Source: Rhizobium phaseoli (GTDB taxonomy: Bacteria > Pseudomonadota > Alphaproteobacteria > Rhizobiales > Rhizobiaceae). From it: a DNA stretch of 64,000 bases. The notes beneath the pieces were generated by a model. That model was not told where the DNA came from. It searched no databases and was given only the letters and a program-made list of their open reading frames with translations. Below, in pieces: positions 51,510 to 59,383 of this stretch. The position numbers and the translations under genes are program-made. Each line of letters begins with the position of its first letter. The first letter of the stretch is position 1. The stretch is taken from positions 175,395-239,394 of the forward strand of contig NZ_WUFT01000011.1 in NCBI RefSeq assembly GCF_010668805.1. The letters are read 5' to 3'.

Positions 51510-51923
51510 TTAACCCGGCATGCCTTCGAACTGTGGAAGGTGAAGCGGCGTTGCCCAGGCAAGCCGCCGTTTGATAAACATCTCGACGCCCGGCTGTATC
51601 AACTCGGGTCGGTCCAGGCTGCCGAGGGTGACGAAGACGAGGCCGGGGAAGCTCTCGAGATTGCTGCTGAACAACCTCGCGCCGCAATCCGGGCAGAAAT
51701 TGCGATCGAGACCCTTGCCGGAATCGGCGATATAATGAAACGCCTTCGGGCTGCCGGCAGTCACGGTGAAATCGTCCTGCGGCACGGCAAAAAAGGTGGC
51801 GGCCTCGCCGCCCGAGGCCTTCTTGCAATCCAGGCAATGGCAGTCGGCGACGAAGGTCGGATCGGTATCGAAGGCGAACTGCACCGCGCCGCAGGCGCAT
51901 TTTCCCTTATATTTCCGGCTCAT
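51510..51923 (-). CDS. GFA family protein (glutathione-dependent formaldehyde-activating fold)
   Basis: A 137-residue Mss4-like zinc protein from ATG 51923. Zinc ligands are seen in GKCACGAVQF (C-x-C), CHCLDCKKASGG (C-x-C-x2-C) and FCPDCGARLFSS (C-x2-C). The family includes Gfa, which speeds up S-hydroxymethylglutathione formation, but most members have unknown roles. The neighbours are an AHSA1 gene (same strand) and a DJ-1 remnant. Confidence 0.88.
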   Translation of the reverse strand: MSRKYKGKCACGAVQFAFDTDPTFVADCHCLDCKKASGGEAATFFAVPQDDFTVTAGSPKAFHYIADSGKGLDRNFCPDCGARLFSSNLESFPGLVFVTLGSLDRPELIQPGVEMFIKRRLAWATPLHLPQFEGMPG

Positions 51924-51973
51924 GCCAGGCACCTTTCGTCTGGTGTTGAAATGCCCAAGGCCGCCTGCGGGCG

Positions 51974-52167
51974 TCAGCCTGCCGCGTGCTTGGCGAGCGC
52001 TTCGAGCAGAAGGCGGGCGGGTTCTGTCCGTTAATCAGCAGCCCGTCCTGGACGACATGCACGGCCCAGTCCTCGATCGCCGAAAACTTCGCCCCCCTGC
52101 GCTTTCCTTCGGTCCGGCCGGAGGACAAACCTTCCGCGTCCGGTTTACGGTGAAATACGGCCTGCAA
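51974..52167 (-). pseudogene. Remnant of a DJ-1/PfpI-family gene (C-terminus only)
   Basis: The leftward frame reads KFSAIEDWAVHVVQDGLLINGQNP, closely resembling the C-terminal 'W-x-x-x-V-V-x-D-G-L-L-I-T-G-Q-N-P-A-S' of type 1 glutamine amidotransferase-like (DJ-1/PfpI) proteins. After NPPA the sense passes to the neighbouring frame as RLLLEALAKHAAG and a stop at 51974. No N-terminal part with the nucleophile elbow is found upstream. It is thus a frameshifted, N-terminally deleted remnant. Confidence 0.6.
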
Positions 52168-52316
52168 TCTTATGTTGAACTGGAAAAATCATAGATCGGT
52201 CGCCGCTGCGACACAAGTCGGAGCTGTCCAAATACCATCTGTGAGAATTGAAGCGAAGATGTCAGAAGAGAAGATCTGACGCGCAGAGATCAACGAGGGC
52301 GCAAGGAACCTGGAAT

Positions 52317-53318
52317 GTGAGCAAGCCGAATTATCGGGACATCGCCCGCCATGCCGGCGTGGGAACCGCAACGGTCGAGCGGGTGCTGAACGGCCGTGGG
52401 GGTGTACGTCCCGAACTTGTGGAGAAGGTCATATCCGCCGCACGTCGCCTGGATTATCCGCGCAAGCTTCCCGAGACCCATCGCGGCCTGCTCAGGATAG
52501 AAGTGCTGATGGTTCGTCCGGAGACGAGCTTCTACCGTCGCCTTTCCCATGCTTTCGAGAGAATCGTCGCCACCCTCGACCCTATGGTCGTCGTGCACCG
52601 CAGCTTCACCGACGAGATGAACGCCGAGGGAATTGCGCGACGCATCCTGTCCACCGACCTTTCGCGGGCCGGGCTGATCCTTGCCGTGCCGAGCAGCCCG
52701 GTGATTGGTGCTGCGGTGGAAAAGGTAAATGCGCAAGGCCTGCCGGTCGTCCATGTCGTCACCCGCGCGTCCGAACGCGTCGGAGAATTCATCGGCATCG
52801 ACAATCACGCTGCCGGCAGGACGGCCGCGCTCTACATCAGCCGAATGGCTCCGCGGGCCGGGCCTGTCGTTGCAATCTGCCACCCTATCTATCAGGTGCA
52901 TCGCGATCGGATCCGCGGTTTTTCCGATTACTTTCGTGATTATCCCGGCGCCTCCAGCTTCGAATGGCTGGGATTTGGCGGCGATGAGGAGCGTCTCAGC
53001 GCCGATCTCCTGTGGTCGGCGCTGGAAACCTATCCCGGCCTTGCCGGGCTCTACAATGCCGGCGGCGCCAACGCCGCGCTGATCGACGTGCTTCGCCGGC
53101 ATCCGCGCGGCCGCGACGTTTTCTTCGTCGGGCACGAATTGACCGACTACACCCGAGCGGCGCTGCAGGACGGCATCATGGATGTGGTGCTGGACCAGGC
53201 GCCCGAGGCGCAGGCGCGGCGCGCGCTCGATCTCGTTTTGAACAGGATAGGCTTGACCGATATCAAACCGGACCAGACACCGATCCGTTTCATCACTATC
53301 ACCAAGGAAGGGCTTTGA
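52317..53318 (+). CDS. LacI family transcriptional regulator
   Basis: A 333-residue regulator starting at GTG 52317 (AAGGA about ten bases upstream). The HTH reads NYRDIARHAGVGTATVERVLNG, with a V-E-R variant at the usual V-S-R position, followed by the hinge (RLDYPRK). The sugar-binding-type effector domain is of the periplasmic-binding-protein 1 class (GLILAVPSSPVIGAAVEKV, IGIDNHAAGRTAA). It is followed by the mocD-like gene 111 bp downstream in the same direction and may respond to a cyclitol or rhizopine-like ligand. Confidence 0.88.
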   Translation: MSKPNYRDIARHAGVGTATVERVLNGRGGVRPELVEKVISAARRLDYPRKLPETHRGLLRIEVLMVRPETSFYRRLSHAFERIVATLDPMVVVHRSFTDEMNAEGIARRILSTDLSRAGLILAVPSSPVIGAAVEKVNAQGLPVVHVVTRASERVGEFIGIDNHAAGRTAALYISRMAPRAGPVVAICHPIYQVHRDRIRGFSDYFRDYPGASSFEWLGFGGDEERLSADLLWSALETYPGLAGLYNAGGANAALIDVLRRHPRGRDVFFVGHELTDYTRAALQDGIMDVVLDQAPEAQARRALDLVLNRIGLTDIKPDQTPIRFITITKEGL

Positions 53319-53429
53319 TCTAATCAGATCAAGGAAGGCTTCGGCATTCACCAGCGCGCCTGCTATTTTCCAGTCAGCACAGATATGTGGGCGACGCGGA
53401 AACAGCCGGCGTGGCTGAAGGAGATGCCA

Positions 53430-54464
53430 ATGGATGATCTGAAATTCGGCAAGCGCAACAAGCGCGGCGACTGGGCGCCGGACCGGCATGTGGAGACCGC
53501 GCCGCTTTTCGTCTTTCCGCCGCGACTGATGGTGGTCCTGAAATGGCTGCCGCATTATTTCCTTCCCTGGAACCTGATTTTTGCGGCCTCTGCGCTCGCC
53601 TACTGGGCCTGGATCATTCCGCCCGTGGAGACGATGACATCGCTCAGGATTGGGTGGATCGCCTGGCTCTATGCGGTGAACGCCGTCGCGGTCTTCCTGT
53701 TCTACGGCGCCTTCGAACTGCATCTCTACGTGTTGAAGCGGCAGGAAAACCGCTTCAAGTACAACGGCAAGTTCCCGGCCGACCACAGGAGCAACGCCTT
53801 CTGGTTCGAACGCCAGAACCTCGACAATATTCTTCGCACCTTCCTGTCAGGCGTGACGATCTGGACCGCCGTCGAGGTCGGCATGCTCTGGGCCTATGCC
53901 AATGGCTACGCGCCGTGGCTGAGTTTTGCGGAAAATCCATGGACGCTGGCACTCGTGGCGCTTGTGGTGCCGATCATTCATGAGTTCCACTTTTTCTGCA
54001 TACACCGGCTGATCCACACGCCCCTCCTCTACAAATGGGTGCACTCGGTCCACCACAATTCGGTGAACCCTTCGCCCTGGTCGTCGCTGTCCATGCATCC
54101 GATCGAGCATCTGCTCTATTTCGGCACGGCGTTCTACCATCTGCTCCTGCCCTCCAACCCGATCATCATGCTCTACCAGCTGCATTATGCAGGTTTCGGG
54201 GCAATTCCCGGCCATGTCGGCTTCGACAAGGTCGAGATCAGCAAGGAGAGGCTGGTCTATAGCCACGCTTATGCCCATTACCTCCACCACAAATATTTCG
54301 AGGTGAACTATGGCGACGCGCTGATCCCGCTCGATAAGTGGTTCGGCACCTGGCACGACGGCTCGCCCGAAGGCGAGGCGCAGATGCAGGAACGCTACCG
54401 CAGGCGCAAGGAAAAACTCGCAGCCCGCAAGGCCCGCCTGGAAGTCGGGGGGGCCGCCGAATGA
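53430..54464 (+). CDS. mocD: Membrane hydroxylase, sterol desaturase/fatty acid hydroxylase superfamily (MocD-like)
   Basis: A 344-residue integral membrane di-iron enzyme. ATG 53430 has AAGGAGATG upstream. Four hydrophobic segments include LIFAASALAYWAWIIPP and NPWTLALVALVVPIIHEF. The histidine clusters are HEFHFFCIHRLIH, HSVHHNSVNPSPW and HYLHHKYFEVNYG, the expected H-x3-4-H, H-x2-H-H, H-x2-H-H pattern. Placed before a Rieske ferredoxin and its reductase, it matches the MocD-MocE-MocF oxygenase proposed for rhizopine demethylation in R. leguminosarum. Coupled by overlap to the next gene. Confidence 0.85.
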   Translation: MDDLKFGKRNKRGDWAPDRHVETAPLFVFPPRLMVVLKWLPHYFLPWNLIFAASALAYWAWIIPPVETMTSLRIGWIAWLYAVNAVAVFLFYGAFELHLYVLKRQENRFKYNGKFPADHRSNAFWFERQNLDNILRTFLSGVTIWTAVEVGMLWAYANGYAPWLSFAENPWTLALVALVVPIIHEFHFFCIHRLIHTPLLYKWVHSVHHNSVNPSPWSSLSMHPIEHLLYFGTAFYHLLLPSNPIIMLYQLHYAGFGAIPGHVGFDKVEISKERLVYSHAYAHYLHHKYFEVNYGDALIPLDKWFGTWHDGSPEGEAQMQERYRRRKEKLAARKARLEVGGAAE

Positions 54465-54772
54465 CCTGGGTTTCAGCTGGCAAACTCGACGATATCGAAC
54501 AGGAAGGCGCCATCCGCTTCGACCATGGCGGACGCACCTACGCGATCTACCGTGGTCCGGATGACAGCGTCTACTGCACCGCCGGCCTCTGCACCCACGA
54601 GGCGATCCATCTCGCCGACGGATTGGTCATGGATTTCGAGGTGGAATGTCCAAAACATTCCGGCGCCTTCGACTATCGCACCGGCGAGGCCATCAGGCTT
54701 CCAGCCTGCGAGAACCTGAAAACCTATCCGGCAGAGGTGATCGACGGAGAGGTTCGCGTCGCCCTCGGCTAG
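54461..54772 (+). CDS. mocE: MocE-family Rieske-type [2Fe-2S] ferredoxin
   Basis: A 103-residue soluble ferredoxin. The Rieske cluster ligands are C44-T-H46 in GLCTHEAIH and C63-P-K-H66 in VECPKHSGAF, with 16 residues between, as in bacterial Rieske ferredoxins. It starts by overlap with the hydroxylase stop (ATGA). It should pass electrons from the adjacent reductase to the membrane hydroxylase. Confidence 0.9.
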   Translation: MTWVSAGKLDDIEQEGAIRFDHGGRTYAIYRGPDDSVYCTAGLCTHEAIHLADGLVMDFEVECPKHSGAFDYRTGEAIRLPACENLKTYPAEVIDGEVRVALG

Positions 54773-54914
54773 CATGTCGCCCCGAAGTGCGCAGCGGTTC
54801 CGGGATAGAGACATGCATAAAAACAATGACTAAGGCGTGTCGCATGAATCAAAATCTGATGCGACCGATCCTCCCCGCCGGCGTCGCCGCAGCCGCTCTT
54901 TCTATGGAGAAAAC

Positions 54915-56120
54915 ATGAACGGTATCGTCATCATCGGTGCGGGCGAATCCGGCACCCGGGCGGCCTTTGCCCTGCGCGAAGCAGGCTATTGCGGGTCCGT
55001 CACGCTGATCGGAGCCGAGCCGCATCTGCCCTATGAACGGCCTCCCTTGTCGAAGACCGTCAACGGTGCGGTGCAGATGAAGCTGATCTGCGCGGCAGAC
55101 GCGCTGGAAGCGGCCGGCATTGCCTATCTCAAGGGCCTGTCGGCTTCAAAGCTCGATACCGGCGCCGGAACGGTTGGTTTGAGCGACGGGCGGGTGCTGC
55201 ACTACGAAAAGCTGCTTCTGGCCACCGGCGCGCGGCCGAGACGGCTCACCTGCCCCGGTGCAGCGCATGCATTCGGCTTCCGCACCCACGCCGACGCCGA
55301 AGCGATCTTCTCCCGTGTTGCGCCGGGCAGCAACGTGGCGATCATCGGCGCCGGCCTGATCGGGATGGAACTTGCAGCGGTGCTCCGCAGAAAGGGCGTT
55401 GCGGTCAGCGTGATCGAAGCCGCACCGAGACCTTTGGGCCGCGCCGTCCCTGCCCGCTTTGCCGAAAGGCTGCACACCAGACATGCTGCGGAAGGGGTGC
55501 GCTTTTACCTCGACCGGGGCGTTGCGGCGATCAGTGATGACGGCGTCATCCTGACCGATGGCAGCCTCGTGCATGCCGATCTCGTCGTCAGCGCCATCGG
55601 CGTCCTGCCTGACATTGCTTTGGCGGAAGCAGCGGGACTGGCGACAGGCAACGGCATCCTGACGGACACCTGTCTTCGCACCAGTGCGCCGAACGTTTTC
55701 GCCGCAGGCGATTGCGCCGCGGTGGCTGAGCCCAGCGGCGGACATGTTCGCTATGAAAGCTGGCGGAACGCCAGGACGCAGGCCGAAACCGCGGCGCGAA
55801 ACATGACCGGAGCCGCCGAGACCTTCCGCGCCCTCCCCTGGTTTTGGTCCGACCAGTATGATCTTGGCCTCCAGGTGGCGGGACTGCCGCAGCCCGCACA
55901 TCAGATCGTCCTGCGCTCTGTCGCGGAGGGCGAGCTCGAATTTTATCTCGACGATGGCCGCCTGGTGGCAGCCGCGGGCCTTGGCATCGGCAATGGCCTG
56001 GCCAGGGACATCAAGCTCGCCGAGATGCTGATTGCCGCAAATATCAGCCCGGAGCCCGCAACATTGTCCGACCCAGGCGTAAACCTCAAAACCCTTCTAA
56101 AGAGCGCAAGGGCCGCGTGA
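54915..56120 (+). CDS. mocF: Ferredoxin reductase, FAD/NAD(P)H (MocF-like)
   Basis: A 401-residue flavoprotein of the ferredoxin reductase/rhodocoxin reductase class. ATG 54915 has GGAGAAAAC. The FAD loop is IVIIGAGESGTRAA (residues about 4-17), followed by GAEPHLPYERPPLSK; the NAD loop is NVAIIGAGLIGMELAAVL, and the second FAD motif is APNVFAAGDCAAV. The C-terminal reductase domain ends with the SLREKLTV-like helix region. It is separated from the ferredoxin gene by 142 bp but same-strand. Completes a three-component oxygenase. Confidence 0.9.
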   Translation: MNGIVIIGAGESGTRAAFALREAGYCGSVTLIGAEPHLPYERPPLSKTVNGAVQMKLICAADALEAAGIAYLKGLSASKLDTGAGTVGLSDGRVLHYEKLLLATGARPRRLTCPGAAHAFGFRTHADAEAIFSRVAPGSNVAIIGAGLIGMELAAVLRRKGVAVSVIEAAPRPLGRAVPARFAERLHTRHAAEGVRFYLDRGVAAISDDGVILTDGSLVHADLVVSAIGVLPDIALAEAAGLATGNGILTDTCLRTSAPNVFAAGDCAAVAEPSGGHVRYESWRNARTQAETAARNMTGAAETFRALPWFWSDQYDLGLQVAGLPQPAHQIVLRSVAEGELEFYLDDGRLVAAAGLGIGNGLARDIKLAEMLIAANISPEPATLSDPGVNLKTLLKSARAA

Positions 56121-56945
56121 TGCAGAAGCTGCTGATCTTCCAGTCGCTCTGGGCCATGGAGCGCCGGCATACCGATGGGTTCGAGCGCACACTCGACGAA
56201 AACATCGCGATGATCTCCGAGGCGGGCTTCGACGGCATCAGCGCGCATTATACCAACCGCCTGGATGTCGTTGCCCTGAACGAGACCATCCGGGGCACCG
56301 GCTTGAAGATTGAGGGCATCTGCTTTCCTCGCTGTGTCGAAGATCTGCGTCTGCCGCTGGAACTGGCCTCGGAGTTTCCGGTCAGTCACATCAATCTGCA
56401 ACCCGATATCCGCCCGCGCCGCATCGATGCCTGCCTGCCGCTTCTCGATGGCTGGATGCGGCTCGCCGAAGATGCCGGCATTCCCGTGTTCATCGCATCG
56501 CGACAGGATGACCGCGGACCTGTTCTTTACGCTGGATTTGCTGGATCGGCGTCCCGAGCTACCGCTCCTGGCTGACCTGTCGCATTTCCTGGTCAGCCGC
56601 GAATTCGCCTTTCCGGTCAATGAGGAGAACCACGCTCTGATCCGGCGCATCCTGCAGAACGCCCATGCCTTTCACGGCCGGGTCGCATCGAGCGAGCAGG
56701 TGCAGATCGAAATCTCCTTCCCGCATCACCGGCCCTGGGTCGATCTCTTCCTCGAGTGGTGGGAGTACGGTTTTCGCAACTGGCGATCACGCGCCGCCGA
56801 TGACGCCGAGCTGGTCTTTATCTGTGAGTTGGGTCCCAAACCCTATGCGATCACCGACAGAGGCGGCAACGACCAGACCGACCGGTGGGCGGAGGCCCTG
56901 ATGCTTCGGCAGATGGTGCGTGAGCTGTGGGCTGCCACTGCCTGA
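56120..56945 (+). pseudogene. Frameshifted TIM-barrel (sugar isomerase/epimerase-type) gene
   Basis: From ATG 56120 (overlapping the reductase stop) the frame encodes a xylose isomerase-like/AP endonuclease-2 fold: LTLDENIAMISEAGFDGISAHYTN-type start and SHINLQPDIRP. At about 56500 the sense passes to another frame: GIPVFI is followed there by HRDRMTADLFFTLDLL, LADLSHFLV and PFKPWVDL-like HRPWVDLFLEWW. The expected junction is VFIETHRDRMTAD, so about five bases including the metal-ligand Glu codon are missing. The whole gene would give about 277 residues. The gene is inactive here if the deletion is real. Confidence 0.8.
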
Positions 56946-57070
56946 ATTCCCCTACATCGGCCTCCCAATCGTCGAAATCCGCCTGATAGATCAGTGTAGT
57001 GTGACCTCACACGGCAGGCGTGTCGGCGAAGGTTTTTGGGATTGTGAATCAGGTATGCCTAATGTAAATC

Positions 57071-57099
57071 TTGACGTGCACAAGTTGTGCAGCAGTTAA
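57071..57099 (+). promoter_or_regulatory. Promoter candidate with a palindromic operator in the spacer
   Basis: TTGACG (57071-57076) is followed by the perfect palindrome TGCACAA-G-TTGTGCA (57077-57091) and then AGTTAATTTGC, offering a -10 near 57096-57102. A dimer bound to the palindrome would cover the promoter. The start of the GGDEF-EAL gene is 57 bases from the palindrome's end. Confidence 0.5.
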
Positions 57100-57147
57100 T
57101 TTGCTACGATATCTGGTTAAGGACATTCGACTGGGAGAGGCTTGAAG

Positions 57148-58803
57148 ATGCGGAAAATTCGTGCGGCCAGCCCGGCCCTCGGACAAACACAGTCAAAAGC
57201 TTCGAGTTCGATCGACCGGCTTTTGTTCTTTGACCGCGATTTCAATCCCATCGAGAATTTGCTGGGCAATGAGCTGCCTGCTTCCGTCAAACCGGCAGCG
57301 TCGCTTTGGGAGCATTTTCCAGAGCTGGACAAATCGGCGGTTATGCTCGCTTTCCGCTCATTGGATGACAGTGGCCAGCCTTTGCGGATATCGGGCGATC
57401 TTGGCAGGCCTGGGTCGCAGGGGCTGACGATCTATCGGATCGGCGATCTGTTTGCCGTGGTTCGGTCCGAGGAGCTTGTTGACGATGAGCGCGCAACGCT
57501 TTTGCATCTGGCGACCCACGATCCGCTGACGGGACTTCCGAACCGACGCCAATTCAGCGAGGACCTCACGGAAATGCTGCGGGAGACCGCAGGCTCGAAC
57601 GAGACCCTATCCCTGATGCAGCTCGACCTTGACGATTTCAAGCCCGTGAACGACACGCTTGGGCATCCGGCTGGCGACAAGGTTCTCCAAATTGCTGCAC
57701 GGCGTATTCAAGACTGCCTGACCGGTGATGACAGAGCCTATCGACTGGCTGGCGACGAATTCACCGTCATTTCCATGGGGTTGGGACAGCCGGCCAAAGC
57801 GCACCGGCTAGCAGAAGTTCTGGTTGCTGCATTCAAGAAACCCTTCACGATCGATGGCATCACGGTCTTTGTCGGCGCCAGCATCGGCATATCAACCGCT
57901 CCGCCTGATGGAACCAATCCGGAGCAGCTTATGAAGGCGTCAGACCTTGCCCTCTACGCCGCGAAGAAAGAGGGGCGCGGTCGAGCAACCGCGTTTGATG
58001 CCTCGATGCTTGAGTCGCTGGAGCAACGCGAACTGCTGCGCCGCAGCCTGCGCATGGCCTTGATCCAACAGCAATTCTCTGTCGAATACCAACCCATCGC
58101 CGAGGGCGGCTGCGTTATCGGCTTTGAAGCATTGCTGAGATGGAACCATCCGCTGCTTGGAAAAATTCCACCGGCGGCATTTATTCCGATGGCCGAAGCC
58201 GATGGCATGATGCCTGATATAGGCGCGTGGGTTTTGGAGCAGGCATGCCGCGAGGCGATGAACTGGCCAGAGAATTATGTCGTCGCCGTCAATTTGTCGG
58301 CGGCTGAATTTCTGACCAGCGGCCTCACGGATCGGATCTCGCAGACGCTCGACCTGGTCGGATTCCCGCCCGAGCGTCTGGAGCTTGAGATAACGGAAAG
58401 TGTCCTGCTTGAGCGGACCGTCAACAATATCGACACGCTGAACACTCTCAACGTGCTGGGGATACGGATCTCGCTGGATGATTTCGGGACGGAATATTCT
58501 TCCCTGAGCTATCTGAAGACCTTCCCTTTCGACACGATCAAAATCGACAAGTACTTTATCACCGATCTGGAAAGCGATCCGAAAAGCCAGACGATCGTCC
58601 GCTGCATCGTGAACCTCGCACATGGTCTCGACATGCAGGTGACGGCCGAAGGGGTCGAGACGCCAGGTCAGGCGGAATGGTTGCACAGTGTCGGCTGCGA
58701 CAGGCTTCAAGGCTATCTGGTGAGCAGGCCGCTTCCGGTCGAGGCGATCAGTGAGTTCATCACCCGGGTGGAAACATCCGTAAGCCACGCACTGCCATGT
58801 TAG
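57148..58803 (+). CDS. GGDEF-EAL protein (diguanylate cyclase/phosphodiesterase)
   Basis: A 551-residue soluble protein. ATG 57148 is preceded by GGGAGAGG. Residues about 20-115 resemble a PAS-like sensor (LLFFDRDFNPIENLLG). The GGDEF domain has AGDEF at 201-205, a variant that is compatible with activity, and a normal nucleotide-binding start LTGLPNRRQFSEDL. The EAL domain has EALLRW from Glu327, DDFGTEYSSLSYLK (Glu where Gly is usual), KIDKYF and TAEGVET. Both activities are possible. 61 bp upstream of the partner-switching genes on the same strand; probably the same regulon or operon. Confidence 0.9.
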   Translation: MRKIRAASPALGQTQSKASSSIDRLLFFDRDFNPIENLLGNELPASVKPAASLWEHFPELDKSAVMLAFRSLDDSGQPLRISGDLGRPGSQGLTIYRIGDLFAVVRSEELVDDERATLLHLATHDPLTGLPNRRQFSEDLTEMLRETAGSNETLSLMQLDLDDFKPVNDTLGHPAGDKVLQIAARRIQDCLTGDDRAYRLAGDEFTVISMGLGQPAKAHRLAEVLVAAFKKPFTIDGITVFVGASIGISTAPPDGTNPEQLMKASDLALYAAKKEGRGRATAFDASMLESLEQRELLRRSLRMALIQQQFSVEYQPIAEGGCVIGFEALLRWNHPLLGKIPPAAFIPMAEADGMMPDIGAWVLEQACREAMNWPENYVVAVNLSAAEFLTSGLTDRISQTLDLVGFPPERLELEITESVLLERTVNNIDTLNTLNVLGIRISLDDFGTEYSSLSYLKTFPFDTIKIDKYFITDLESDPKSQTIVRCIVNLAHGLDMQVTAEGVETPGQAEWLHSVGCDRLQGYLVSRPLPVEAISEFITRVETSVSHALPC

Positions 58804-58864
58804 GCAACCGATTTTTGCCGTGTTTTGAGAGGGCATGCATCAACCCTAGGCTCCAGGCAAGCTG

Positions 58865-59383
58865 ATGGAGGCTGTATTGGAAAAGGAAGCATCACGCTTC
58901 GATGACCCTGCATTGGCGCCGATGGCATCGCTGGAACTGGACGTTGCGATGTTCAAATCTCGATGGCAGTTTTGCGACAGGATTACCGAATATCTCTCAG
59001 ACATTCTCGGCCAGGGCCACAGCGATCCGGCTCGATATTCGAATTTTCTTTCCGTCGCGGCCAACGAGCTCATTGAACTTGCTTTCCGTTCGACGGGCGA
59101 GCCGGGAAGGATCAGCTTCAGTCTCTATCGGAGCGCAACGTTCAACCGGCTGAGGATTGCGTTTGCCTGCGAGGAGGCATTTGGCCGTGAGCACGCGGGT
59201 GCGAGATCCAGTGCACGCCAACCTGTCGCGGATGCCGGGTCCGACTTGGTCATGAAGTCCGATGGGACGATTTTGCTCAGAGATTTGGCAACCCTATTCC
59301 GGGCCGCGATCCGAATTGAGAAAGACGGTGCGCAGGGGATTCAAATCATTGCGGATTTCCCTTCGGCCGAGGACTTCCAATGA
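58865..59383 (+). CDS. ATPase-fold (GHKL-like) regulator, slr1658-type, first copy
   Basis: A 172-residue protein. It has an N-box-like motif SVAANELIELAFRSTGEP (Asn67-Glu68-Leu-Ile-Glu), followed by strands ISFSLYRSATFNRLRIAF, as in the second copy (63 kb). No glycine-rich G2 lid is present; the equivalent position reads MKSDGTILLRDLATLF, so ATP binding and kinase activity are uncertain. I judge it to be a member of the 'slr1658 superfamily' of anti-sigma/ATPase-like regulators, a name I recall from automatic annotation of cyanobacterial and rhizobial proteins. It overlaps the next gene by four bases. Confidence 0.7.
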   Translation: MEAVLEKEASRFDDPALAPMASLELDVAMFKSRWQFCDRITEYLSDILGQGHSDPARYSNFLSVAANELIELAFRSTGEPGRISFSLYRSATFNRLRIAFACEEAFGREHAGARSSARQPVADAGSDLVMKSDGTILLRDLATLFRAAIRIEKDGAQGIQIIADFPSAEDFQ

